DNA from: Clostridiales bacterium
GTDB lineage: Bacteria > Bacillota > Clostridia > Saccharofermentanales > DTU023
Assembly (NCBI GenBank): GCA_004556455.1
Contig: SFGY01000020.1
Span: 1 to 17,883, forward strand
Direction: 5' to 3'
Length of the DNA stretch: 17,883 nucleotides
The position numbers and the translations under genes were made by a program. Numbering within the stretch: position 1 is the stretch's first letter; each line of letters begins with the position of its first letter. A model generated the notes under the pieces. The model saw nothing but the letters and a program-made list of their open reading frames with translations, was not told the origin of the DNA and did no database searches. Below are positions 6,934 to 13,770 of this stretch, piece by piece.

Positions 6934-7923
6934 ATGCCCCTTATCATCGTTCGCAACGACATCACGAAAATGAGCGTAGACGCCATCGTCAACGCGGCGA
7001 AGGAATCTCTGCTGGGCGGTGGCGGCGTGGATGGCTGCATCCACCGTGCGGCGGGGCCGGAGCTGCTGGCCGAGTGCCGACGGCTTGGCGGCTGCAAAAC
7101 CGGCGACGCCAAGATCACAAAAGCCTATCGTCTCCCCTGCCGGTATGTGATTCACACCGTTGGGCCTGTGTGGCGAGGCGGCGGGCATGGCGAGCGGGAA
7201 CAGCTGGCCTCCTGCTATCGGACGAGCCTGGCGCTGGCCCAGGCGCACAACTGCGAAACGGTGGCGTTCCCGCTGATCTCCTCCGGTATCTTCGGCTACC
7301 CCAAGGACCAGGCGCTGCGGGTGGCGGCGGACACCATCGGCCAGTTCCTGCTGGGCAGCGACATGACAGTCTACCTCGTCATTTTCGACCGCGCCGCCTA
7401 CCAGATCAGCGGCAAGCTGTTCGCCGACATTGCCGAATACATCGACGACCACTATGTGGATGCCCACACCGATTCCCGCCGGGAGCGGATGCGCCGGATG
7501 GGCGTCGTTGAAAGCCGGATGCTGACCGCCTACGAGGACGCGCCCATGGCGGCCTCCGGGCTGGACGAGGCGCTTGCGCATCTGGACGCCGGGTTTTCGG
7601 AGACGCTGCTGAAGCTCATCGACCGCAGCGGCAAAAAGGACACCGAGGTCTACAAGAAGGCCAACATAGACCGCAAGCTGTTCTCGAAAATCCGAAACAA
7701 CCCGGACTACAAGCCCTCCAAGCCCACGGCGGTGGCCTTCGCCATCGCGCTGGAGCTGAGCCTGCCGGAGACCCGCGACCTCATTGCCCGGGCGGGCTAC
7801 GCCCTGAGCCCCAGCAGCAAGTTTGATGTCATCATCGAGTACTTCATCATGCAGCGGGACTATGACATTTTCAAGATCAACGAGGCGCTGTTCGCGTTCG
7901 ACCAGAGTTTGCTGGGAGCGTGA
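6934..7923 (+). CDS. Macro-domain protein (ADP-ribose hydrolase/binding type) with C-terminal helical extension
   Basis: 329 aa, with GGTGA 6 nt before the ATG. Residues 1-165 are a macro domain: MPLIIVRNDITKMSVDAIVN, the AANxxLLGGGGVDG-type loop (here AAKESLLGGGGVDGCIH, 21-37), YRLPCRYVIHTVGP and FPLISSGIFGYP. These segments bind ADP-ribose in O-acetyl-ADP-ribose deacetylases and in enzymes that remove ADP-ribose from proteins or DNA. The usual NAAN asparagine appears as K (NAAKES), which should affect catalysis. Residues about 200-329 (KKANIDRKLFSKIRNN, KPTAVAFAIALEL, DLIARAGYALS) form a helical, HTH-like extension also seen at the end of other Clostridial signalling proteins. It is clearly GC-rich compared with neighbours. 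Stops within a GTGA overlap before the next frame. Confidence 0.9.
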   Translation: MPLIIVRNDITKMSVDAIVNAAKESLLGGGGVDGCIHRAAGPELLAECRRLGGCKTGDAKITKAYRLPCRYVIHTVGPVWRGGGHGEREQLASCYRTSLALAQAHNCETVAFPLISSGIFGYPKDQALRVAADTIGQFLLGSDMTVYLVIFDRAAYQISGKLFADIAEYIDDHYVDAHTDSRRERMRRMGVVESRMLTAYEDAPMAASGLDEALAHLDAGFSETLLKLIDRSGKKDTEVYKKANIDRKLFSKIRNNPDYKPSKPTAVAFAIALELSLPETRDLIARAGYALSPSSKFDVIIEYFIMQRDYDIFKINEALFAFDQSLLGA

Positions 7924-7928
7924 AAATA

Positions 7929-8279
7929 ATGAATAATCAAATGGCTTGGGATTTCTTCTTTCGGCAGTTGACTGCCGGCATGAACATAGACGAAACCTGC
8001 TTTTATTTCAGTGATGACCCCAATGAGGAAGAACATTATCTCGGCTACTTACCACAGTACGACAAGCCGTACTGGGTAGGTTATTGTGATATTGTGGGTG
8101 GGTGCGATTTTAAAACTGCGGAGGAGATGGTCAATGCACCAATATTTGACGGGAAAAGTCTTAAGGAACGCTGGAGCTGTGTTGTAATTTGCAGCATTGA
8201 GGGCCTCAGCTACGAAGATTGGTTGGAATATTTTGAGCATGAGCCGGTGAATCCTCAAAGTGATGAAATTATTGAATAG
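7929..8279 (+). CDS. Hypothetical acidic protein, unknown function
   Basis: 116 aa beginning MNNQMAWDFFFRQ. I chose ATG 7929 over the in-frame GTG 7920 because the ribosome site GGGAG (7913-7917) is 11 nt from the ATG and only 2 nt from the GTG. No transmembrane segment or catalytic motif is visible. The protein is acidic and aromatic-rich (FYFSDDPNEEEHYLGYLPQY, DKPYWVGYCDI). A C-terminal half with TAEEMVNAPIFDGKSLKERW and SYEDWLEYF resembles unannotated proteins in other Clostridia. The gene is AT-rich beside the GC-rich macro gene, which suggests a separate origin. Translationally close to the macro gene; no functional link is shown. Confidence 0.75.
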   Translation: MNNQMAWDFFFRQLTAGMNIDETCFYFSDDPNEEEHYLGYLPQYDKPYWVGYCDIVGGCDFKTAEEMVNAPIFDGKSLKERWSCVVICSIEGLSYEDWLEYFEHEPVNPQSDEIIE

Positions 8280-8295
8280 AACAGGAGCGTGAACC

Positions 8296-8649
8296 ATGAC
8301 TTTTATCTGCTACCCCAAATGCACTACCTGCCAGAAGGCGCAGAAGTGGCTGGACGAGAACGACATCTCTTATACATTCCGGGACATCAAGACGGAAAAT
8401 CCCACTTATGAGGAGCTGTCTGCGTGGCATCGGCGCAGCGGGCTGCCGCTGAAAAAGTTTTTTAACACCAGCGGTCTGTTATACAAATCTATGGGGCTAA
8501 AGGACAAGTTGCCCCAAATGAGCGAGGACGAGATGCTGAAGCTCCTTGCAGCAGACGGAATGCTGGTCAAGCGCCCGCTGCTGGTGGGCAATGACTTCAT
8601 GCTGGTCGGCTTCAAAGAAGCCGAGTGGGCGGAACGTCTGAAAAAATAA
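8296..8649 (+). CDS. Spx/ArsC-family thioredoxin-fold protein
   Basis: 117 aa with AGGAG upstream of ATG 8296. The N-terminus FICYPKCTTCQKAQKWLDEN carries a C-T-T-C redox motif (residues 8-11), followed by FRDIKTENPT and a central GLPLKKFFNTSG. Near the C-terminus LVKRPLLVGNDFMLVGFKEA holds the RP dipeptide after the second strand. This layout and length are typical of the arsenate reductase/Spx/YffB superfamily. The C-terminal signature resembles the generic YffB-like branch more than true Spx, and no arsenic-resistance genes are nearby, so an arsenate reductase role is unlikely to be its main job. It probably handles thiol redox chemistry in the cytoplasm. Part of a tightly packed cargo set (16-17 nt gaps). 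Confidence 0.9.
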   Translation: MTFICYPKCTTCQKAQKWLDENDISYTFRDIKTENPTYEELSAWHRRSGLPLKKFFNTSGLLYKSMGLKDKLPQMSEDEMLKLLAADGMLVKRPLLVGNDFMLVGFKEAEWAERLKK

Positions 8650-8666
8650 AGAAGAGGTGAAGCATC

Positions 8667-8984
8667 ATGGATGTGCAACGGGCAAAAGAACTGCTGACAG
8701 TTTTGGCGGACGGCATTGACCCTTTGACGGGAGAGGTCCTGCCGGATGACCACGTGTGCAACAAAGGGGAGATCGTGCGGGCGCTGCACTGCGCCGTGGA
8801 GGAACTATCCCGCAGACGGAAAAAACCGCTGCCCGAAAACAACGGAAAACCTTGGACGGAGGAACTGGACGATGAGCTATGCCACTTGTTCGACGGCGGT
8901 ATGAAAAAGAAAGACCTCTGTACGCACTTTGGCCGCACCTCCGGCGCGATCGAGTCCCGGTTGGAGCGGCTGGGGAAACTGTAA
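8667..8984 (+). CDS. Small protein with C-terminal Myb/HTH-like domain
   Basis: 105 aa with AGAGGTGA upstream of ATG 8667. The N-terminal half (RAKELLTVLADGIDPLTGEV, then DHVCNKGEIVRALHCAVEEL) is a conserved helical block I recall from short proteins in many bacteria. The C-terminal half, KPWTEELDDELCHLFDGG with LCTHFGRTSGAIESRLERLG, has the tryptophan-acidic start and GRTxGAIxSRLxxLG ending of a Myb/SANT-like helix-turn-helix, so it probably binds DNA. Its regulatory target is unknown. Last gene before the hairpin-rich gap ahead of the VWA gene. Confidence 0.8.
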   Translation: MDVQRAKELLTVLADGIDPLTGEVLPDDHVCNKGEIVRALHCAVEELSRRRKKPLPENNGKPWTEELDDELCHLFDGGMKKKDLCTHFGRTSGAIESRLERLGKL

Positions 8985-9007
8985 AGATGCAAAAATGTAA
9001 CATAAAT

Positions 9008-9024
9008 GTCGCCCCACAGGCGAC
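9008..9024 (+). other. Short hairpin in the gap before the VWA gene
   Basis: GTCGCC-CCACA-GGCGAC is a perfect 6-bp stem with a 5-nt loop, 23 nt after the stop of the Myb-like gene. No T-run follows, so it is not a classical terminator on its own; it may protect the 3' end of the upstream transcript or act with the larger stem that follows. Confidence 0.45.
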
Positions 9025-9028
9025 CAAA

Positions 9029-9082
9029 CCCTCCTTCGGATGCGCTACAATGTGAGCACAGACAAACGAAGGAGGGCTTTTT
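9029..9082 (+). terminator. Hairpin with T-run whose right arm is the VWA ribosome site
   Basis: CCCTCCTTCG (9029-9038) and CGAAGGAGGG (9067-9076) form a perfect 10-bp stem with a 28-nt loop, followed by CTTTTT. The layout resembles an intrinsic terminator for the upstream cargo operon. The right arm is also the Shine-Dalgarno sequence of the VWA gene, so readthrough RNA would hide that site. The loop holds a possible -10 box TACAAT (9046-9051), without a clear -35. A transcript starting from it would lack the left arm and leave the ribosome site free. Confidence 0.55.
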
Positions 9083-9718
9083 ATGACGGAATTGGTTTTT
9101 ATTTTGGATCGCAGCGGCTCTATGGCGGGGCTGGAGACGGACACCATTGGCGGCTTCAACTCCATGCTTGCCCAGCAGAAGAAGGAGGCGGGCGAGGCGG
9201 TGGTCTCCACGGTGCTTTTCGCCAACGACAGCACGGTCATCCATGACCGCCTGCCGCTGAGCGAGGTGCCGCCCCTGACGGAAAAGGAGTATTTCACCTG
9301 CGGCTGCACGGCGTTGCTGGATGCCGTGGGCGGCGCTATCCACCACATCGGCAACATCCATAAGTACGCCCGCCGGGAGGATGTGCCGGAGAAGACGATG
9401 TTCATCATCACCACCGACGGCTGCGAAAACGCCAGCCGCCGCTACGATTACGAACATGTGCGCCGTATGATTGAACGGCAGAAGGAGAGATACGGCTGGG
9501 AATTTCTGTTCCTCGGCGCAAACATCGACGCGGCCAAGGAGGCGGCACGCTTCGGTATCGGCGCTGATCGTGCAGTGAATTACAAGTGCGACGAGGCGGG
9601 CACGGCGCTGAATTACGAGGTCATCAGCGAGGCGGTGTGCAGCGTTCGAGCGGCCCAACCTCTCAGCGCCGACTGGAAACGCCGTATTGATGAGGATGTG
9701 AAGAAAAGAGGGAGATGA
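9083..9718 (+). CDS. von Willebrand factor A domain protein
   Basis: 211 aa with GAAGGAGGG about 7 nt before ATG 9083. The start ELVFILDRSGSMAGLE contains the DxSGS metal-ion site (D9, S11, S13), followed by the threonine of CGCTALLDAVG (near 73-83) and the aspartate of MFIITTDGCEN (near 105-115), completing a MIDAS arrangement. It has no signal peptide or membrane anchor, so it is cytoplasmic. Such stand-alone VWA proteins usually bind a partner protein through Mg2+; the partner is not evident here. GC-rich like the macro-domain gene, with which it may have travelled. The region after the VWA core is short, so this is essentially a single-domain protein. Confidence 0.9.
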   Translation: MTELVFILDRSGSMAGLETDTIGGFNSMLAQQKKEAGEAVVSTVLFANDSTVIHDRLPLSEVPPLTEKEYFTCGCTALLDAVGGAIHHIGNIHKYARREDVPEKTMFIITTDGCENASRRYDYEHVRRMIERQKERYGWEFLFLGANIDAAKEAARFGIGADRAVNYKCDEAGTALNYEVISEAVCSVRAAQPLSADWKRRIDEDVKKRGR

Positions 9719-9752
9719 GAGGCTTTACTTGGCCTTTTCCATAGTGCAAGAA

Positions 9753-9792
9753 AGAGGTGTAGCCAGCGGATTGCTCCGAAGGCTGCGCCTCT
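9753..9792 (+). terminator. Long hairpin after the VWA gene, probable terminator
   Basis: AGAGGTGTAGCC (9753-9764) pairs with GGCTGCGCCTCT (9781-9792) over 12 positions, two of them G-U pairs. The loop contains a second stem CGGA-TTGC-TCCG (9767-9778). A T-rich stretch (GTATTTTGATATTCTCTTTT) follows. It separates the VWA gene from the promoter of the restriction operon and probably ends the VWA transcript; the T-run is imperfect. Confidence 0.55.
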
Positions 9793-9824
9793 GTATTTTG
9801 ATATTCTCTTTTCTCCAAATGGTG

Positions 9825-9853
9825 TTGAGAAAATGATAGGTGTATGATATAAT
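9825..9853 (+). promoter_or_regulatory. Promoter of the type I restriction-modification operon, with a possible operator
   Basis: TTGAGA (9825-9830), a 17-nt spacer and TATAAT (9848-9853) with an upstream TG (extended -10). The start of the XRE gene lies about 32 nt further on. An inverted repeat TTTTCTC (9809-9815) and GAGAAAA (9827-9833) with an 11-nt gap overlaps the -35 box and is a candidate binding site for the XRE protein. The promoter is clear; autoregulation is inferred. Confidence 0.8.
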
Positions 9854-9884
9854 GCTGTTAATCTTTTGAAAGGAAAACTGTTTG

Positions 9885-10109
9885 ATGACGCCTTTAAGTG
9901 AGTTAATACGGGTCGTGCGCAAGAAAGCCCTGCTGTCGCAGGAGGATTTCGCAAAAGCGCTGAATGTATCCGTTGGAACGATAAACCGTTGGGAAAACGC
10001 CAAAACCAAGCCGAATATCACGGCAATGAAAAAAATCAAGGCATTTTGTGAAGAAAACAACATCCCTTTTGATGAAATCGAAGCGTCGTGGATTGCCCAG
10101 AAGGAGTAA
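9885..10109 (+). CDS. XRE-family helix-turn-helix regulator of the hsd operon
   Basis: 74 aa. I take ATG 9885 as the start because AAAGGA (9869-9874) is well placed for it; the TTG just before is in frame but less likely. LSQEDFAKALNVSVGTINRW (17-36) followed by ENAKTKPN is a complete XRE-type helix-turn-helix with the usual R-W-E turn. The protein is a single DNA-binding domain, comparable in size to controller proteins of restriction systems. It is the first gene behind the operon promoter, and hsdM begins 5 nt after its stop. It therefore most likely controls the timing or level of hsd expression, which would help a cell that newly acquires the system to methylate before it cuts. Role inferred from position. 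Confidence 0.85.
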   Translation: MTPLSELIRVVRKKALLSQEDFAKALNVSVGTINRWENAKTKPNITAMKKIKAFCEENNIPFDEIEASWIAQKE

Positions 10110-10114
10110 ATGCA

Positions 10115-11689
10115 ATGGCAGATGTAAAGAAAGATCAGGAGCGGGACGAGCTATTCCGCCGTATCTATAAAATCGCCACCGACCTTGTTCACGCAGGTCA
10201 TGTGGCGGAGTGGGACTTCAAATCTTATGTGCTGGGCACGATGTTCTACCGCTACATTTCGGAGAACTTCACTGCCTATATCAACGAGGGCGAACACGCC
10301 GCCGGGAACAAGGACTTTGATTACGCCAAGATGTCCGACGCTGGTGCGGAGCCTGCCCGAGAAGGGCTGGTGCAGGAAAAGGGCTTTTTCATCCTGCCTT
10401 CGGAGTTGTTCTGCAATGTCCTTGCTCGTGCGGATAAGGATGACAACCTGAACGAAACGCTGGAGCGGGTATTCAACCACATTGAAAGCAGTGCCGCCAG
10501 CGGCGATGCGGAAAACGACTTTGCGGGTCTGTTTGACGATTTCGATGTGAACAGCAAGGCAATTGGCGAAACTGTTGCCAAGCGCAACAAGGTGCTGGTG
10601 GAGCTGCTGAACGGTGTAGCGCAGATGCCGCTATTTTCCACCGACGGCATCAACCCCGACCTGTTTGGCGATGCTTACGAATACCTGATGGGAATGTACG
10701 CCGCCAATGCCGGAAAGAAAGGCGGGCAGTACTTCACGCCTGCCGATGTTTCAGAGCTGCTGGCCCGCCTCGGCACCATTGGCAAAACGAAGATCAACAA
10801 GGTCTATGATCCAGCCTGCGGTTCCGGCTCTCTGCTGCTGAAGGTGGAAAAAGTGCTGGGAAAGGATAATATCGAACGTGGCTTCTATGGGCAGGAGATC
10901 GACCTGACCACTTATAACCTCTGCCGCATCAATATGTTCCTGCACAACATCGAGTTTGACAAGTTCAGTATTGTGCGGGAGGATACCCTGCTCAGCCCGC
11001 AGCATTGGGACGACCAGCCTTTTGAGCTGATCGTGTCCAATCCGCCGTTTTCCGTGCCGTGGGAGGGCGATAAGAATCCGCTGCTTATCAATGACCCGCG
11101 CTTTTCGCCTGCCGGAGTGCTGGCTCCCGCCTCCAAGGGCGATATGGCGTTTATTATGCACAGTCTTTCGTGGCTGGCTTCCAACGGTGCGGCGGCCATC
11201 GTTTGCTTCCCCGGCATTATGTACCGTGGCGGGGCCGAGCAGAAAATCCGCAAGTATCTGGTGGATAACAACTTTGTGGATGCCATCATTCAGCTGCCCT
11301 CCAACCTGTTCTTAAATGTCACGATCTCCGTGGACATTATGCTGCTGAAAAAGAACAAGACAGACAACGCCGTTCTGTTTGTGGATGCCTCCAAGGAGTT
11401 TGTGAAGGTTACGAAGAACAACCGGCTTTCCGATGCCAATATCCGTCGCATCGTGTCCGCTGTGGCAGAGCGTAAGGACGAGCAGCACTTTGCCCACCTT
11501 GTGCCGAACGACGAAGTTGGCAGCAAGCAGAACAATTATAATCTTTCCGTTTCCACCTATGTGGAACAGGAGGATACCCGTGAGAAGGTCGACATCGTAA
11601 AGTTGAATGCAGAAATTGCGGAAATCGTCGCACGGGAACAGAAATTGAGAGAGGAAATTGATCGAATTATTGGGGAGATTGAGGGGTAA
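10115..11689 (+). CDS. hsdM: Type I restriction-modification system methyltransferase subunit (type IC, EcoR124I-like)
   Basis: 524 aa from ATG 10115, with AAGGAG (10101-10106) upstream; earlier in-frame starts lie inside the XRE gene. The N-terminal helical domain (AEWDFKSYVLGTMFYRYISE) precedes the N6-adenine methyltransferase core. Motif I is VYDPACGSGSLLLKVEKV and motif IV is NPPF in ELIVSNPPFSV. Between them FYGQEIDLTTYNLCRINMFL is the hallmark of HsdM. The C-terminus has YNLSVSTYVEQEDTREKVDI and a coiled coil that would pack against HsdS. Length and order match EcoR124I HsdM (about 520 aa) closely throughout. With HsdS it methylates adenines in a bipartite site, and with HsdR it forms the restriction complex. 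All key residues are present. Confidence 0.96.
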   Translation: MADVKKDQERDELFRRIYKIATDLVHAGHVAEWDFKSYVLGTMFYRYISENFTAYINEGEHAAGNKDFDYAKMSDAGAEPAREGLVQEKGFFILPSELFCNVLARADKDDNLNETLERVFNHIESSAASGDAENDFAGLFDDFDVNSKAIGETVAKRNKVLVELLNGVAQMPLFSTDGINPDLFGDAYEYLMGMYAANAGKKGGQYFTPADVSELLARLGTIGKTKINKVYDPACGSGSLLLKVEKVLGKDNIERGFYGQEIDLTTYNLCRINMFLHNIEFDKFSIVREDTLLSPQHWDDQPFELIVSNPPFSVPWEGDKNPLLINDPRFSPAGVLAPASKGDMAFIMHSLSWLASNGAAAIVCFPGIMYRGGAEQKIRKYLVDNNFVDAIIQLPSNLFLNVTISVDIMLLKKNKTDNAVLFVDASKEFVKVTKNNRLSDANIRRIVSAVAERKDEQHFAHLVPNDEVGSKQNNYNLSVSTYVEQEDTREKVDIVKLNAEIAEIVAREQKLREEIDRIIGEIEG

Positions 11690-11693
11690 CAAG

Positions 11694-12596
11694 GTGGCAA
11701 TATACAGTTGGGTTCTTGAACATAGCGACATTATCGGATTGATAATTGATTTTATTGCGTTGGTTGTCAGCGTTATTCTTACAGTAGTTATTTATAAACT
11801 CGAGCGCCGTCACGAAAAGGAGCACGAAGCAGCAGAAGAAAAAGCACAAAAGGCGGCTTTGGCCGAGGCGGCAAGAGTGTTTTTAATCGATAATGATGAC
11901 GAAGTAGACTATCTCCCACTTGCTGCACTTGCTGCAAAATTAAAGCTCAAAAGAAAACATTGCCGCAATATTACTACTCGATTTATGCGCTGCTCTGAAA
12001 AACAGCAGAGGGAGATTCTCTGTCAGGCAAATATACCAGATATCCAATTATCAATGGATGAGGTTTGGGCTGCGCTGGAAAAATTGCAGGCTGATTTGCA
12101 ACGGTATGAGTTTGGCCGCAGTATTCTCTATGATGGTGCAAAATACCTTCATCGAGCCTTTGAACGTTGGGCAGCCGTTGAAATTGACGATGTTAATCCT
12201 TATATATTTGAAGACCCCGAAAAAAGCGAATGGCACAACAGCTCAGAATGTCAAGGAAAGGTCTCTTGGCGTTTTTCCGACAATGCGTCCCCCCTTAGTT
12301 CTTATATATGGAGTTATCTGAACGCAGAGAAATTAGGTCTTGATAAAAATCAGATTGAGCCGCCGGTAGATATGGTATTTAAGAAGTGCAATCTCGGAAC
12401 CTGCGACGAGCAGGAGATGACATTTTGGACTATGCGAATTATCATAGATGCTTGTCATTCTTTCTGCACGACACAGGTGACTGATATTTTTGACGAATGC
12501 CTGATAAAAACGCAAGAAGATATGTACTACTACACGCTTGCTACGTTGTGCGCAACATACACGGCTAAAGAAGGTGAACAAAATGACCGTACTTGA
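11694..12596 (+). CDS. Single-TM protein of unknown function inserted between hsdM and hsdS
   Basis: 300 aa from GTG 11694, chosen because GAGGGG (11681-11686) sits 7 nt upstream and earlier starts lie inside hsdM. One strong transmembrane helix (about residues 13-34, GLIIDFIALVVSVILTVVIY) is followed by a charged helix (LERRHEKEHEAAEEKAQKAA) and a cytoplasmic domain of about 240 residues. That domain begins with DEVDYLPLAALAAKLKLKRK; the H-C-R-N-I and E-I-L segments after it resemble unannotated Firmicute proteins. No nuclease, ATPase or TIR motif is visible. Its 3' end overlaps hsdS by 14 nt, so it is co-translated with the restriction system. It is much AT-richer than hsdM. A membrane-linked helper or effector of the system is possible; function unknown. 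Confidence 0.8.
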   Translation: MAIYSWVLEHSDIIGLIIDFIALVVSVILTVVIYKLERRHEKEHEAAEEKAQKAALAEAARVFLIDNDDEVDYLPLAALAAKLKLKRKHCRNITTRFMRCSEKQQREILCQANIPDIQLSMDEVWAALEKLQADLQRYEFGRSILYDGAKYLHRAFERWAAVEIDDVNPYIFEDPEKSEWHNSSECQGKVSWRFSDNASPLSSYIWSYLNAEKLGLDKNQIEPPVDMVFKKCNLGTCDEQEMTFWTMRIIIDACHSFCTTQVTDIFDECLIKTQEDMYYYTLATLCATYTAKEGEQNDRT

Positions 12597-13770
12597 TGAA
12601 CTCATTCAGGAGCTTTGTCCAGAGGGAGTAGCTTATAAAACCCTTGGAGAAATTGCTACCGATATTTTCCGTGGGGCTGGTATTACGAGAGACCAAGTTC
12701 GTGAAAGCGGTACGCCGTGCGTTCGATATGGGGAAATCTATACTACTTACGGTGTATGGTTTGAAAATTGTGTGTCACACACAGATGAGACTCTTTTAAC
12801 AAGCAAGAAATACTTTGGCTATGGGGATATTCTTTTCGCTATTACAGGTGAAAGTGTAGAGGACATCGCAAAGTGCTGTGCGTATATTGGTCACGAAACC
12901 TGTTTGGCTGGTGGTGATATTGTTGTTCTTAAGCACAACGAAGACCCCAAATATTTGTCCTATGCGCTTTCAACATTGGACGCACAAAAGCAAAAGAGCA
13001 AGGGAAAAGTTAAGAGTAAGGTTGTTCACTCAAGCGTGCCAGATATAAAGGCTATTAGGGTTCCCGTCCCGCCGCTGCCGGTGCAGCGTGAAATTGTCCG
13101 TATACTGGACAATTTCACAGAGCTTACAGCGGAGCTTACAGCGGAGCTTACAGCGAGAAAGAAACAGTATGAGTTTTATCGGGATAAGCTGCTAACCTTC
13201 GGCGATGTCCGAGGGGGGGCAACAAGTGATGTTGTATGGAAGACGCTCGCTGAGATCGCAGACATTTCAACCGGGTCAAGCAACACCGATGATGCGGTTA
13301 AGGGCGGTTGTTATCCATTTTTTGTTCGTTCTCAGCAGCCACTTGCTAAAGATGAATATGAGTATGACGAAGAGGCAATTATCACCGCAGGAGACGGCGT
13401 AGGCGTTGGAAAGGTGTTCCATTATATCAACGGGAAATATGCACTCCATCAAAGAGCCTACAGAATTCATCCTGCAACAGACGGGCTTTTGGGAAAATAT
13501 TTGTACCACTACTTTGTTGCCACTTTCCCAAAATATATCGGTCAGCAAATGTATCAAGGGTCAGTGCCGTCAATCCGCAGACCGATGCTCAATAAGTTCC
13601 AAGTGGCAATTCCGTCACTTGATGTTCAAAGCCGTATTGTCAATGTTCTCGACAACTTCGATGCCATCTGCACTGACCTTTCCTCCGGCCTGCCCGCTGA
13701 AATCGAAGCACGGCAGAAACAATACGAATACTACAGGGACAAGCTATTGTCATTTGAGGAAAAGATATGA
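12583..13770 (+). CDS. hsdS: Type I restriction-modification specificity subunit (type IC)
   Basis: 395 aa from ATG 12583, with AAGGTGA (12571-12577) upstream. Two target-recognition domains lie at about residues 17-165 and 218-365. The first ends in PPLPVQREIVRILDNF and the second in IPSLDVQSRIVNVLDNF. Each is followed by a conserved helix ending in RKKQYEFYRDKLLTF or RQKQYEYYRDKLLSF, as in EcoR124I HsdS. The central spacer reads TELTAELTAELTA and is encoded by three exact 12-bp repeats. The two domains differ, so the recognised site should be asymmetric; its sequence cannot be predicted. AT-rich segments in the recognition domains suggest domain exchange. No inverted hsdS fragments or recombinase are present, so shuffling by inversion is not supported here. 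Confidence 0.95.
   Translation: MTVLDELIQELCPEGVAYKTLGEIATDIFRGAGITRDQVRESGTPCVRYGEIYTTYGVWFENCVSHTDETLLTSKKYFGYGDILFAITGESVEDIAKCCAYIGHETCLAGGDIVVLKHNEDPKYLSYALSTLDAQKQKSKGKVKSKVVHSSVPDIKAIRVPVPPLPVQREIVRILDNFTELTAELTAELTARKKQYEFYRDKLLTFGDVRGGATSDVVWKTLAEIADISTGSSNTDDAVKGGCYPFFVRSQQPLAKDEYEYDEEAIITAGDGVGVGKVFHYINGKYALHQRAYRIHPATDGLLGKYLYHYFVATFPKYIGQQMYQGSVPSIRRPMLNKFQVAIPSLDVQSRIVNVLDNFDAICTDLSSGLPAEIEARQKQYEYYRDKLLSFEEKI
13120..13155 (+). repeat. Three tandem 12-bp repeats in the hsdS spacer
   Basis: GAGCTTACAGCG occurs three times head to tail (13120-13131, 13132-13143, 13144-13155), encoding LTAE-type repeats between the two recognition domains. In EcoR124I versus EcoR124II, two or three such repeats set a 6- or 7-bp gap in the recognition site. 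Slipped-strand changes here would stay in frame and alter the spacing that is recognised. Confidence 0.9.

Noticed and set aside
8296..8649. Arsenate reductase of an arsenic resistance operon
   Set aside because: No arsR, arsB or related genes are nearby, and the fold family has many non-arsenic members.
12583..13770. Phase-variable hsdS by DNA inversion
   Set aside because: No second partial hsdS and no recombinase gene are present in the window; only the 12-bp repeat variation is supported.
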